Shown: positions 50,960-60,634, counted from the stretch's first letter. The stretch: DNA of 64,000 nucleotides from JBAYJC01 sp041665285 (GCA_041665285.1 JBAYJC010000003.1:82911-146910), one strand, 5' to 3'. Notes: generated by a model from the sequence alone, not told the origin. A program made the numbers and translations.

Positions 50960-53629
50960 CTATTCCATTTCTGCCCAGCTTGCTCCAGATTTCGTCTCAA
51001 CGAGGATTGGCACGCCAACATCTTCGATGTTCTCCATAATCTCTTTGACGTGTTTCGTGACATTCTCTACTTCGTCCTCTGGTACCTCTAGCACCAATTC
51101 GTCGTGCACCTGAAGCAAAAGCCGCGTCTTCTTCGAGAAAGTAGGTAATTTCTGTGACACAGCAATCATGGCGAGCTTCATCACATCAGCGGCTGTTCCT
51201 TGGACAGGCATATTGATCGCCATGCGTTCCGCGGCCGCGCGCACCTGGTGCATATGCGCATGGATTTCAGGTAGGGGACGTCGGCGACCAAAGAGCGTTT
51301 CCACATAACCAAGCTCACGTGCGCGATCCTTGGTCTCATCCATGTAGGTTTTTATGCCACGGTAATACTCAAAATACGCGTCAATAAAGCCTTTTGCTTC
51401 CTCAACCGGAATACCGGCTGATTCTGCTAAGCCAAAGGAACCTTGGCCATAAATAATGCCGAAATTCACGGCCTTCGCGGCTCGACGCTGGTCTTTTGTG
51501 ACATCCTCTGGCTTGATATGCCAAATCGCGGCCGCAGTTTCTGTATGAATATCCGCATTCCGACGAAATGCATCCAGCATCTTTGCATCTTTTGCGAGCG
51601 TTGCTACGAGACGAAGTTCAATCTGAGAATAGTCGCAAGACACGAGTGTAAAGCCTTTTTCCGCAACAAACGCGCGGCGAATCTGGCGACCGAGCTCTGT
51701 GCGCGTGGGAATATTCTGTAGATTTGGCTCAGAAGAAGAGAGGCGACCTGTTGCTGTCACCGCTTGATTGAAGGTTGTGTGCACACGGCCGTTCTTATCC
51801 GCAAGAAGCGGCAGAGTTTCAACATAGGTTGAAAGAAGCTTGGACAGTTCGCGATGATCTTCAATCATCTCAATGATCGGATGTGAACCACGAAGCTTTT
51901 CTAATTCTGAAGCGGCTGTAGAAATACCCGTTTTCCCACGACGGATGCCCGTCGTCGGCAGTTCGAGAACATCAAACAAAATCTCCGCCAGCTGCATAGG
52001 AGAAGCGGGGTTGAAATCGCGACCAGCGGCTTTTATCATTTTTGCCTGCAGTTCTTGTCTTTCTTTACGCATGCGATCCGCAAGCACCGCAAGATATTCC
52101 GCGTCGATCAAAATCCCATGTTCCTCCATTTCAAAAAGAACGGGGATAAGCGGCATTTCAAATCGCGAAAGCACAGTTGTCTGACCCTCGGCTTCGAGTT
52201 TTTCGCGAAGAACTACCGCCAATCGACATACAGACTCTGCTTTTCTCAAACCAGCAGATTCCTCTGCGATCGTCACATCCGCATAGCGCAACGCTAGCGA
52301 CGGGAGATCAAAATTCCGTTCACCTGCGCCTAAAAGATACGCGGCAAGCATGGTATCAAACGACCATCCGCGTATCTCAAACTGCCAGGCCTTTGCTTCT
52401 CTCATGAACGTTTTTGCATCATGGGCTACTTTCTCGATCAGAGGGTCTGCAAGAATCTCGCTCAACGTCAGCTTCACGGAAGGCGACTTTTTCAACAGAC
52501 TCGAAGGAAACAGCGCGAGAACATCACCAACGCCAATAACAAGTCCATCCATACCATCAAGCGATGGCTGAGCTGGATTGCCAGCAATGGCGAGCACTAC
52601 TTCTTTTTCTTTACGCATTGCTAAAAATACGCTCGAAACCTTTTCTTCCGTTGCGACAACAATGTCACGAAACACCTGGCCTGTTTGCTGTATTGATTTT
52701 GCCTCTATTGTCTTGTTTGCAGGCAAAACGTTCGTGCTGGGCAAAGACTTCCCTCCTTCCATCTTCGCTATAAGCGACTTAAAGCCCATGCGTAGAAGAA
52801 ACTCTTTCAGCCTTTGATCTTGTTCCAAATCATGTTGATGCGCTCCGGGTCTCCAATCCAACGGAACATCCGTTTTAATGGTGACCAAATCCATGATCGC
52901 AGGCAGATCCTTTTCTCCGTCAAGTAATTTTTTCCGTAACGAAGGCGTCATTTCTGATTTTGAATCATGGGCAGCTGTCAAAATGCCGCTTAGATTCTGA
53001 TAGCGCTGAAGCAATTCCGTTGCTCCTTTTTCTCCTATGCCCTTGATGCCAGGAATGTTATCCGAGGGATCACCGCGCATGGCCTTATACTCAAGAAACT
53101 GCTGTGGTGTCAGACCGTATTGTCGCTGAATTTCTGCTTCATCATACACAATGGTCTCTGTCACACCTTTCTTAAACGCAAGCACAGATATTCCAGGCTG
53201 AACAAGTTGCAACGCATCGCGATCGCCCGTGATGATCGTCACATCCCAACCAGTACTTTTTGCGTGATACGCGATCGTGCCAATGAGATCATCCGCCTCA
53301 AACCCATCACGAGAGAGTGAATCCACTCCAAGATACGACAATCCTTCGTGGAGAATCGGGATTTGCTCATACAAAGCATCCTCTTGTTTTTCTCGACCCG
53401 CCTTATATTCCGTGTACGCCTCATGACGAAACGTGGGGGCCTTCGTATCCCAGCATGCCACAAAACACTCGGGCTTGTAGTCCTGGATCAGCTTCATCAC
53501 AGTCATCATCACGCCATAGACGGCATTCACAATCGTCCCGTCAGGACTGGTGAGCGGGGGGAGGGCATGCCAAGCACGATGTAACGAGGCATTTGCATCT
53601 AAAATAAATAACCGCGGTTTTGTGGCCAT
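50960..53629 (-). CDS. polA: DNA polymerase I
   Basis: Start MATKPRLFILDANAS. About 889 residues. Residues 1-290 form the 5'-3' exonuclease (FILDANAS, FEADDLIGTIAYHA, ITGDRDALQLV, GDPSDNIPGIKGIGEKGA). The middle 3'-5' exonuclease-like part lacks clear DEDD residues, so proofreading is probably lost. The polymerase domain has SCDYSQIELRL, RRAAKAVNFGIIYG and LLQVHDELVLEV, the metal-binding and O-helix motifs. It fills gaps and removes primers. Confidence 0.96.
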   Translation of the reverse strand: MATKPRLFILDANASLHRAWHALPPLTSPDGTIVNAVYGVMMTVMKLIQDYKPECFVACWDTKAPTFRHEAYTEYKAGREKQEDALYEQIPILHEGLSYLGVDSLSRDGFEADDLIGTIAYHAKSTGWDVTIITGDRDALQLVQPGISVLAFKKGVTETIVYDEAEIQRQYGLTPQQFLEYKAMRGDPSDNIPGIKGIGEKGATELLQRYQNLSGILTAAHDSKSEMTPSLRKKLLDGEKDLPAIMDLVTIKTDVPLDWRPGAHQHDLEQDQRLKEFLLRMGFKSLIAKMEGGKSLPSTNVLPANKTIEAKSIQQTGQVFRDIVVATEEKVSSVFLAMRKEKEVVLAIAGNPAQPSLDGMDGLVIGVGDVLALFPSSLLKKSPSVKLTLSEILADPLIEKVAHDAKTFMREAKAWQFEIRGWSFDTMLAAYLLGAGERNFDLPSLALRYADVTIAEESAGLRKAESVCRLAVVLREKLEAEGQTTVLSRFEMPLIPVLFEMEEHGILIDAEYLAVLADRMRKERQELQAKMIKAAGRDFNPASPMQLAEILFDVLELPTTGIRRGKTGISTAASELEKLRGSHPIIEMIEDHRELSKLLSTYVETLPLLADKNGRVHTTFNQAVTATGRLSSSEPNLQNIPTRTELGRQIRRAFVAEKGFTLVSCDYSQIELRLVATLAKDAKMLDAFRRNADIHTETAAAIWHIKPEDVTKDQRRAAKAVNFGIIYGQGSFGLAESAGIPVEEAKGFIDAYFEYYRGIKTYMDETKDRARELGYVETLFGRRRPLPEIHAHMHQVRAAAERMAINMPVQGTAADVMKLAMIAVSQKLPTFSKKTRLLLQVHDELVLEVPEDEVENVTKHVKEIMENIEDVGVPILVETKSGASWAEME

Positions 53630-53685
53630 ATGCCAAGAGAATATCATGCCGCGCGCTTCACAGCCAAAATCCCTACCTAAACCCC

Positions 53686-53714
53686 TTTACACGAACGCCG
53701 ACTTCTGCTACGTT
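53686..53714 (+). promoter_or_regulatory. Promoter for the 53758-54921 gene
   Basis: TTTACA, 17 nt, TACGTT. Confidence 0.65.
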
Positions 53715-53757
53715 GTTTTCCCACACTGCTCTTACACAAGCCTCGAAAGGAGTGAGC

Positions 53758-54921
53758 GTGGAACAGCAAACAGCTCGCACTTGGTACCTTGGACATGGTA
53801 GCTCCATACTCCGAGGCCAGGAGTTTACGTCCGCGGCCATTGCCTACCGAAACGCCCTCAGATCCGGCCACAGGCAGTGGATCGAAAAGACAGCAGGCGC
53901 GCTCGTGAGCGGAGGACGCGCGTATGTGAGGTACGTGACAAAGCGCCATTGCCACGGTCGTTATGACCTGGTCGATGACCTCGTGAGCGATGGAAACATG
54001 GGGCTCCTGCACGCGGCCGAGCGATACGACGAGAACAGGTCGAGCTTCACCACATACTCCGCTTTGTGGATCAGACTCTACGTAGAGCGAGCGCTCTACA
54101 ATGAGTGGTTCAGGGGCCCAAGTCGCGTGCCCATCTCGACGATCACTCTGATCCCTGCGGTGACTCAGGTGGAGACGCGACTCACTGAACTCCTTGACCG
54201 CGTGCCCACGGATGAAGAAATCCTGCTTGCGATCCACGCGGAAAAGCCGGACAGCAGGACAACGGAACTATTCATCAAGCACATCCGCAACGACCGACCC
54301 ACCGTGTCGTTGCACGCATCCCAGCCCGAATTCCGGCAAAGAGGGTCGCGTAGGCGGGTGCTCGATGACATCCAGGATATCGGGACGCTTTACCCAGAAC
54401 TGGCCGTACAGGCACGTGAAGCCCTGCCTCTCGCGCAACAAGCGCTGAAGCTAATCCACACCTATCTTGCGAAGAACGTCCACGCGAGATTCGTCTACAT
54501 CCTGGATCACCGACTGGGTTTGAATGGCGATAAATGCGAGTCACTTGCGCAGATCGGCGTGTCCTTGTGCCTATCGCGTGAGCGCGTACGGCAGTTGGAG
54601 AGCTTGGCCTTGGAGCGATTGCGGTTGGCGTTTGATGTCATGGGGCCCGATCTAAAGCTGCTCCATGCGGCAGTTCCACAGCTGGAGCGGATGGCTACAG
54701 AAGGCGCGGGGCATGATCCAGACACGGACCTGGCTCCGGACACAATCGAGCGCGTGGCCATGATCGGCCACAATATCCTCAAGTACAAGGGTGCAGACCT
54801 CCCTGTCCTGGAGGAGCCAAAGCCGCGAGCCATTGTAGAAGGTAAGAACGCGTGGAAGCGCGCGGCGGACGCAAAGCGTCAACACACCACGCAAGACCCC
54901 CCTCTGGCGCAAGCAATCTAG
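53758..54921 (+). CDS. Sigma-70-like RNA polymerase sigma factor
   Basis: GTG start 5 nt after AAAGGAG; a longer frame would read through the promoter. 387 residues. Region 2 is seen at residues ~65-125 (YDLVDDLVSDGNMGLLHAAERYDENRSSFTTYSALWIRLYVERAL), region 3 around DRVPTDEEILLAI, and region 4.2 (ESLAQIGVSLCLSRERVRQLESLALERLRLAF) at about 265-300. A C-terminal extension of ~85 residues ends in Lys/Arg/Gln-rich sequence and is unusual. It is an alternative sigma factor by appearance. GC-rich unit with own promoter and terminator. Confidence 0.85.
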   Translation: MEQQTARTWYLGHGSSILRGQEFTSAAIAYRNALRSGHRQWIEKTAGALVSGGRAYVRYVTKRHCHGRYDLVDDLVSDGNMGLLHAAERYDENRSSFTTYSALWIRLYVERALYNEWFRGPSRVPISTITLIPAVTQVETRLTELLDRVPTDEEILLAIHAEKPDSRTTELFIKHIRNDRPTVSLHASQPEFRQRGSRRRVLDDIQDIGTLYPELAVQAREALPLAQQALKLIHTYLAKNVHARFVYILDHRLGLNGDKCESLAQIGVSLCLSRERVRQLESLALERLRLAFDVMGPDLKLLHAAVPQLERMATEGAGHDPDTDLAPDTIERVAMIGHNILKYKGADLPVLEEPKPRAIVEGKNAWKRAADAKRQHTTQDPPLAQAI

Positions 54922-54934
54922 CTTGCGTATTTTT
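54906..54934 (+). terminator. Terminator of the sigma-70-like gene
   Basis: CAAGC-aatcta-GCTTG then CGTATTTTTTT. Confidence 0.8.
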
Positions 54935-54939
54935 TTACG

Positions 54940-54966
54940 TAAAAACCCCACTATTGGGGTTTTGAC
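54940..54966 (-). terminator. Terminator of tRNA-Cys
   Basis: Minus-strand AAAACCCC-aatagt-GGGGTTTTTAC. Confidence 0.85.
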
Positions 54967-54985
54967 ACGGTCGAGCTGAGCTCGA

Positions 54986-55060
54986 TGGAGGCCAGAGCGG
55001 GAATCGAACCCGCGAATACAGGTTTTGCAGACCCGTGCCTTACCACTTGGCTACCTGGCC
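54986..55060 (-). tRNA. tRNA-Cys(GCA)
   Basis: Acceptor GGCCAGG/TCTGGCC, anticodon loop CTGCAAA in a CGGGT/ACCTG stem, discriminator T (U73, a cysteine identity base) and encoded CCA. A TCGAGCTCAGCTCGA palindrome follows the CCA directly, as after tRNA-Ala(GGC). Confidence 0.97.
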
Positions 55061-55110
55061 ACTGTGCAACGGATGGTAACAAACCCGGCAAGAATAGAAA
55101 AGGGGTAGAC

Positions 55111-55153
55111 TCAAAACGCTCCGACTTTTCTACCAGGAGGTAGATAAACGTCG
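55111..55153 (-). terminator. Terminator of the 3D-domain protein gene
   Basis: AAACGCTCCGAC ... GTCGGAGCGTTT, a 12-bp stem, with T-runs on both sides. Confidence 0.8.
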
Positions 55154-55168
55154 GAGCGTTTATGTTGC

Positions 55169-55879
55169 TTATTTTGTGGCATTGGCCAACTTCATCTCCT
55201 GACGAAGAGCCTGTTCCTGTTCTTGCATGGCTTTCTTGTTTTTCGTCCATTGAGCCCACTGCGTCTTACCATCACCCATCTCAACGATTTCGATGGTGGC
55301 ATTGCGCTTCAAACCCCACTTGGTTACCTCTTTATCCTTCATCATCCAGATATCAACACGGTAAGAATAGCGGGAGTTCATGCGATCGTGCACCTCGAAG
55401 ATCTTATCTCCGAAATACTTTGGGATGCGGAACTTTGTTCCAAAAGGCAAGACGTTCGTTGCCACGATACCATCACGCACAAGAGAGCCGTCAGCTGTGG
55501 TAAACGGACTATCATCACATTCCCACACATTCGACGCATAAGCCGTAATATCCACGGTCATGGTCTTAATGGTTGGCTTTTTTTCTTGAGGAGCTTTCTC
55601 TTCTTCCGTATTTTCCTCAGTTTCAGATTTTGTTGGAGCTTTGACAAATGTGGTATTTACTAAACCCTTGGTGGTTACCACTTCCGTATGAGATGCTTCC
55701 CGTACGTCACGAAAGAGATTAAGAACCGTTTGGACAGGCGATGGAGCTGTGGAGGAAGCTTCTGGAGAAGCGGCCAAAGCCAAGCCCGGTTGACTAGACA
55801 CCAAAGACAGGACCAAGGAAAGCGCTAACAACCAACGGCTATTCGCTTGTTTCATTGTTTTTTTGGTATGATAGTTCAT
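55169..55879 (-). CDS. Secreted 3D-domain protein (possible lytic transglycosylase-like wall enzyme)
   Basis: The start MNYHTKKTMKQ lies about 40 nt after the predicted transcription start; a second ATG eight codons later is equally possible. Signal peptide ending ALAA, a Glu/Lys-rich linker, then the 3D domain with VDITAYASNVWECDDSPFTTADGS, GIVATNVLPFGTKFRIP and FEVHDRMNSRYSYRVDIWM holding the three conserved aspartates. Related domains occur in MltA, Rpf and YabE-like wall enzymes. It should act on peptidoglycan outside the membrane; divergent from PBP1A. Confidence 0.85.
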   Translation of the reverse strand: MNYHTKKTMKQANSRWLLALSLVLSLVSSQPGLALAASPEASSTAPSPVQTVLNLFRDVREASHTEVVTTKGLVNTTFVKAPTKSETEENTEEEKAPQEKKPTIKTMTVDITAYASNVWECDDSPFTTADGSLVRDGIVATNVLPFGTKFRIPKYFGDKIFEVHDRMNSRYSYRVDIWMMKDKEVTKWGLKRNATIEIVEMGDGKTQWAQWTKNKKAMQEQEQALRQEMKLANATK

Positions 55880-55929
55880 AGGTTTTTCAAAAGCTGGAAC
55901 CCTATGCAGAACTCCAGCTTTGAAACGAA

Positions 55930-55958
55930 ATGATACCACGAAATAGGGTTTTTGTCAA
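55930..55958 (-). promoter_or_regulatory. Promoter of the 3D-domain protein gene
   Basis: Minus-strand TTGACA, 17 nt, TATCAT. Confidence 0.8.
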
Positions 55959-56008
55959 GGGATTTACCCTCAAAAATACGTCAACCTAGCCAAAATTATC
56001 AATACCGT

Positions 56009-58621
56009 ATGATCCCATTTTTTCAGAAAAAGGCCGTCTCAAGCGGCACTTCAGCCGCCTCGCCAAAAACCGAGGGAAAACCACGCAAGTCCGGGTTCAA
56101 GGCCCTGATCCGCGCACTCCTCCTTCTTGGGTTGGCTGGGATTGTCGTAGGTTTCTTTGCTTTTGCCGCTCTTGCGGCTTGGGTGAGCCGTAGCTTGCCA
56201 GATCCGAACGTTCTCTCTACCCGCGAAGTGCCTCAATCTACGAAGATCTTCGACCGGACAGGCACGACACTCCTTTACGAAATCCACGGTGATGAAAAGC
56301 GCACTCTCATCAAAATCGACGACCTTCCTTCTTATGTGAAGCATGCGACCGTTGCCATTGAGGATCGTGGTTTTTATGAACACCATGGCATTTATTGGAA
56401 AGGATTGATTCGCGCAGTAGGCATGAGCGTGCTCAAGGGACAAAAGGTCCAAGGCACATCGACCCTGACACAACAACTCGTCAAAAATGCGATTTTGAGC
56501 AACGAACGAACACTGACACGAAAACTCAAAGAGTTTATCTTGTCATTGCAAATTGAACGCATCTACACAAAAGACCAAATCCTTCAGCTCTACTTGAACG
56601 AGATTCCTTATGGCTCGACGATCTACGGCGTAGAGTCAGCGGCCCAATCTTACTTTGGAAAACCTGCCAAGGATCTTTCGATTGATGAAGCCGCGCTTCT
56701 TGCATCCATTCCGCAGGCACCGGATTTCTATTCTCCGTATGGAACTGGTTCTCGCGGGGACAATCGCGACCGATTGATCAAGCGTCAGCGCTATGTTATC
56801 GATCAAATGGCAGAGCAGGGCTACATCAAAAAGGAGGAGGCTGATTCTGCAAAAGCCGTGGACGTGCTCGCAAAAATCAAACCCCACACCATGGGCGACA
56901 TTCTCGCGCCGCATTTCGTGATGTACGTAAAATCGCTCCTCTCAGACAAGTATGGCGTAAAAGTCGTGGAACAGGGTGGGCTTAAAGTCACAACAACTTT
57001 GGATTGGGATAAGCAAAAAATAGCGGAAGAAGAGGTGAAGAAGGGCGTGGATGCAAACGGAGCGAAATTCAAATTCACCAATGCCGCCCTCGTCGCGCTT
57101 GATCCAAAAACCGGACAGGTGATTTCCATGGTTGGATCAAAAGATTTCTTTGACGTGGAAAATGATGGCCAAGTCAATGTAACCCTACGTCCACGCCAGC
57201 CAGGCTCTAGCTTCAAACCGATCGTGTATGCGGCTGGTTTTATGCGCGGCTATTTGCCAGAGACGCAACTTTGGGATGTCACGACTGTCTTCAAAACAGA
57301 TTTGAAAGACTACATCCCAAAAAACTACGGAAAAAATGAGGAGCATGGACCCATCTCCATTCGCCAAGCACTTCAAGGTTCTTTGAATATCCCTGCGGTA
57401 AAAATGATGTACCTTGTTGGCGTGGCTCGCGTGATCGACTTCGCAGAAACGCTTGGCTATACGACATTCGGCGATCGTACACGATTTGGTTTAGCCCTTG
57501 TGCTCGGAGGAGGGGAAGTCAAACCCATTGAACATGCCGCGGCATTTGGCTCAATCGCTAATGACGGAATACTCATGCCAACCAGCGCCATTCTCAAAGT
57601 CGAAGAGGCAAACGGCACGGTGCTCGAAGAATGGAAGCAACCAGAGGGGACACGCGTCATGGAATCTCAAATCGCTTCCCTGACTTCAGATGTGCTCTCA
57701 GACAACAACGCGCGCGCCTATGTCTTTGGCACACGCAGTCCTCTCACACTTCCAGACCGTCCGGTTGCCGCAAAAACAGGTACCACAAGCAACTTCCATG
57801 ATGCTTGGACTGTTGGCTATACGCCGAATCTTGTAAGTGTTGTCTGGGTTGGCAACAATAACAACAAGGAGATGAGCGAAGGTGCAGATGGATCCAAAAT
57901 TGCGGCACCGATTTGGCAAGGGTATATGAAGCGCGCGACAAAAGGCATGCCTGTTGAGAACTTCAAAAAACCCACGCCTCCAACAACAGACAAGCTCGCC
58001 CTTCTTGGAAAGGCGTTTGAACAAAAAGCAAAAGTCGACATTGTCAGCGGCAAACTTGCCACAGCCAACACGCCGGCCGACCTCATTGAGGAACGCACCT
58101 TTTTCCAGCCACACTCCATTCTCTTCTTCGTGGACAAGGACGATCCAACCGGACCACCGCCAACAAACCCAAACACAGATCCGCAGTTCGCCACCTGGGA
58201 GGAGGGTGTAAGAAAGTGGGTAGAAAAGAGCAAGTGGAACGCAACCGGAACTTCCGGGATTATCCCCACAGAATACGATGATGTGCACAACGTGGACGTG
58301 CAACCTAAGGTCACGATCACTTCGCCACAAGAAAACACCATCTTCGAAACACGCCTCTTCAACGTGCAGGCCGTTGTCGAAAGCACGCGTTCCATTGTCC
58401 GCCTCGAGGTGTTCGTAGATGGAAAACCTGTGGGCGTGGTAAACGCGATGCCCTACAATTTCTGGGTTACTCTCCCAGCAGAAGTAGAGAGCGGCTTTCA
58501 CGAACTGACGGTCACTGCCTTTGACGATGTCCGCAACCGAGGCTCAGCCACCATCAACTTCACCCTTTCCGAAGCCCCACCCGTAGTAGAAACTCCACCC
58601 GTCACCACCAACCCATACTAA
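56009..58621 (+). CDS. Penicillin-binding protein 1A (bifunctional transglycosylase/transpeptidase)
   Basis: Start MIPFFQKKAV; an upstream in-frame start would overlap the divergent promoter. About 870 residues. One membrane helix (ALLLLGLAGIVVGFFAFAALAAWV), glycosyltransferase family 51 domain (VAIEDRGFYEHHGI, GTSTLTQQLVKN, RKLKEFILSLQIER, LYLNEIPYGSTIYGVE), transpeptidase domain with SxxK in PGSSFKPIVYAAG, SxN in LQGSLNIP and KTGT in AAKTGTTSNFHDAW, and a C-terminal Ig-like domain (VTITSPQENTIFETRLFNVQAV). It builds and crosslinks peptidoglycan. Confidence 0.95.
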   Translation: MIPFFQKKAVSSGTSAASPKTEGKPRKSGFKALIRALLLLGLAGIVVGFFAFAALAAWVSRSLPDPNVLSTREVPQSTKIFDRTGTTLLYEIHGDEKRTLIKIDDLPSYVKHATVAIEDRGFYEHHGIYWKGLIRAVGMSVLKGQKVQGTSTLTQQLVKNAILSNERTLTRKLKEFILSLQIERIYTKDQILQLYLNEIPYGSTIYGVESAAQSYFGKPAKDLSIDEAALLASIPQAPDFYSPYGTGSRGDNRDRLIKRQRYVIDQMAEQGYIKKEEADSAKAVDVLAKIKPHTMGDILAPHFVMYVKSLLSDKYGVKVVEQGGLKVTTTLDWDKQKIAEEEVKKGVDANGAKFKFTNAALVALDPKTGQVISMVGSKDFFDVENDGQVNVTLRPRQPGSSFKPIVYAAGFMRGYLPETQLWDVTTVFKTDLKDYIPKNYGKNEEHGPISIRQALQGSLNIPAVKMMYLVGVARVIDFAETLGYTTFGDRTRFGLALVLGGGEVKPIEHAAAFGSIANDGILMPTSAILKVEEANGTVLEEWKQPEGTRVMESQIASLTSDVLSDNNARAYVFGTRSPLTLPDRPVAAKTGTTSNFHDAWTVGYTPNLVSVVWVGNNNNKEMSEGADGSKIAAPIWQGYMKRATKGMPVENFKKPTPPTTDKLALLGKAFEQKAKVDIVSGKLATANTPADLIEERTFFQPHSILFFVDKDDPTGPPPTNPNTDPQFATWEEGVRKWVEKSKWNATGTSGIIPTEYDDVHNVDVQPKVTITSPQENTIFETRLFNVQAVVESTRSIVRLEVFVDGKPVGVVNAMPYNFWVTLPAEVESGFHELTVTAFDDVRNRGSATINFTLSEAPPVVETPPVTTNPY

Positions 58622-58625
58622 ACAA

Positions 58626-58652
58626 AAGCCCCGGCCAAGTGTCGGGGTTTTT
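58626..58652 (+). terminator. Terminator of the PBP1A gene
   Basis: CCCCG-gccaagtgt-CGGGG followed by TTTTTG. Confidence 0.8.
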
Positions 58653-58664
58653 GTGATCCAACCC

Positions 58665-58692
58665 TTGACCTGACCATCAAACCTGTTACAGT
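58665..58692 (+). promoter_or_regulatory. Promoter for the 58710-59177 gene
   Basis: TTGACC, 16 nt, TACAGT. Confidence 0.6.
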
Positions 58693-58709
58693 CTCTGCCG
58701 GAGGTTCCC

Positions 58710-59177
58710 ATGAACGCTGAGAAGCCTGTTCCGCTGAGCATCTTCGTCGGCCTGGTCCCCGCACCCCCCGATGGTTCGGGCAAGCCAGGATTCCAGGTAT
58801 CCGTGGAGAGCATCCTGAACCTGGGCGAGAGAACAACCTTCGCTTACTCGCGCCCATTCAGCGAGAAGGCCGACGTGCTCAAGACCTTGGCGTTCGCGGC
58901 GGAAATCTGCCTCAGCCAGATGACCCATCGCGTCACACCGGAGGACTTCGCCATCAGGAACGGCTGGTCGCTCAGAATCGACCTCGCGCCCATGGACAGC
59001 CCCAACGACTGGAAGCGCCAGGTCGACCCGTGCGAGAAATTGCCGGACGAGTGGATCCTTCAGCTCGAGCAGGCCATCAAGGACGGGCTCGCCAAGAAGA
59101 GGGAAGACGCGGAAGCGGCCGAGCGCACTCGCCAGGAAATACGCGCACTTGGCGGCGCTTTCGCAAAGGACTACTAA
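58710..59177 (+). CDS. Hypothetical protein, 155 residues
   Basis: GGAGG lies 5 nt before the ATG. The N-terminal half is beta-rich (IFVGLVPAPPDGSGKPGFQVSVESIL), the C-terminal half helical with a charged tail (LEQAIKDGLAKKREDAEAAERTRQEIRALG). No family recognised. GC-rich single-gene unit ending in an AGC...GCT hairpin with T-run at about 59178-59212. Confidence 0.7.
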   Translation: MNAEKPVPLSIFVGLVPAPPDGSGKPGFQVSVESILNLGERTTFAYSRPFSEKADVLKTLAFAAEICLSQMTHRVTPEDFAIRNGWSLRIDLAPMDSPNDWKRQVDPCEKLPDEWILQLEQAIKDGLAKKREDAEAAERTRQEIRALGGAFAKDY

Positions 59178-59212
59178 AAAGCCCCGATAACTCGGAGCTT
59201 GTTTTTTTACGT
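59178..59212 (+). terminator. Terminator of the 58710-59177 gene
   Basis: AAGC...GCTT hairpin with a CCGA/TCGG inner stem followed by GTTTTTTT. Confidence 0.65.
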
Positions 59213-59235
59213 GTGACTTTACAGGCTTTATGATT

Positions 59236-60366
59236 TTACTGTCGTATCGGCATGACCACGTATTGGAAGCCTGTTGATTCCGTGGGGGTGATGACGACTG
59301 GGTTCATGCCGTCGATGAGTTTCAGCACAACCTTTTCAGACGACATGATAGAAAGCCCGTCGTTGACGTATTTGAAGTTCAACGTCACTTTGTTCACCGG
59401 ACCCTCTACTTCTGCCTTGAGCGACGTTGTGTGGGTTCCAGTGCCCATGTCAGCAGACGATACCGTCAACGTTTCTGCATCAATTTCCAAGTGCACATCA
59501 TAAAGTCCTTGCTTGGAGAAAAGCGAAGCCGCGCGAATCGCTTTGGCGAGCTCTCCACGATCCACCTTGCACGTTGTGTGAAATTGGGTGGGGATAATCT
59601 GTTTATAATCTGGAAAACTTCCCTCAATTAAACGAGAAACAAGCTCGACATTGCCATAGGTCACCACAAACTGACTTTCTGCCATGGCCCATTCAGCTTG
59701 TTCTGGGGTGTTCACCTCGTCTTTGTAGGCGGACAATGCACGCGCCACCTCCTGGATCGCGCGAGCTGGCACAATACATTTTGTCGCAACCGTTGCGCTT
59801 CCATTCACAAGCGGCACCGAGCGCTCAGAAAGGCGGTAGGAGTCTGTCGCGGCCATGATAAGCTGATCTGCGCTTCCCTCCTGCTGAAAGTAACAGGCCA
59901 CACCAGATAATTCCGGACGGGATTCTGACATGGACACGGCAAAGGCGACTTGGCCGATGGCTTGGCGCAAAACGCTTGCGTCCAATTTATATCCCGTTTC
60001 CTTTGTAAGCTTTGGAATCAAAGGAAACTCTGAGGCAGACATGCCTTTGATCTTTGTTACCTTGCCGTCTGCTTTAATTTCCAGAGCATCACCATCCAAA
60101 CGGAGCTCAACCTTGCCAGGAGATAGTAACGTGACGTAATCCAAAAGCAATTTCGCTGGCACAGTGAACTCTCCTGGCGCTTCCACGCGTCCACGCACAA
60201 GAGCGGAGACAGCCATTTCGAGGTTTGTGGTGCAGAGTTTTAAACTTCCTTCTTCGGTTTTCAATAAAACATTGCTCAAAATAGGAAGGTTTACGTTCTT
60301 ACCCGTGATATGCCCCACGAGTGATAATCCCTGCAGGAGGTTTTCTTGTGTACAGGCGAAATTCAT
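59236..60366 (-). CDS. dnaN: DNA polymerase III sliding clamp (beta subunit)
   Basis: 376 residues, standard length. The three clamp domains are visible from MNFACTQENLLQGLSLVGHIT, through FAVSMSESRPELSGVACYF, to the C-terminal SFPDYKQIIPT and FQYVVMPIRQ (family ends in MPMR/MPIR). It encircles DNA and tethers polymerases and HolA. Downstream of dnaA on the same strand with a 268-bp gap. Confidence 0.97.
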   Translation of the reverse strand: MNFACTQENLLQGLSLVGHITGKNVNLPILSNVLLKTEEGSLKLCTTNLEMAVSALVRGRVEAPGEFTVPAKLLLDYVTLLSPGKVELRLDGDALEIKADGKVTKIKGMSASEFPLIPKLTKETGYKLDASVLRQAIGQVAFAVSMSESRPELSGVACYFQQEGSADQLIMAATDSYRLSERSVPLVNGSATVATKCIVPARAIQEVARALSAYKDEVNTPEQAEWAMAESQFVVTYGNVELVSRLIEGSFPDYKQIIPTQFHTTCKVDRGELAKAIRAASLFSKQGLYDVHLEIDAETLTVSSADMGTGTHTTSLKAEVEGPVNKVTLNFKYVNDGLSIMSSEKVVLKLIDGMNPVVITPTESTGFQYVVMPIRQ

Positions 60367-60634
60367 AGGTGCGTTTTTTGTTCCTTATTAGGTATTAGGG
60401 ATATATCTTTCTAAGAACAATAGTAGTAATAGGGGGTGTGGACAGTGGGGACAAGATAGAAAATTGGCTGGGCTGACGGGCGGAAGACGTTGTTTTTATC
60501 CACCGTGGCTGTGGAGGAGCTGTGAGGAGTGTGTGCAAGAACCGAGCGCAGAAAATGTCGTCAAATCTTATCCCTCGGTCGTCCACAAGTCATCACCAGA
60601 AATTGTCCACTTCTTCCCCAGGTTCTCCACAGGG
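60367..60634. other. dnaA-dnaN intergenic region
   Basis: Holds one near-perfect DnaA box (TTATCCACC at 60496-60504) and several GTCCAC/TCCACA words, with a short AT-rich run at 60395-60430. It is the dnaN leader and a possible part of the origin. No open frame or RNA gene. Confidence 0.45.
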
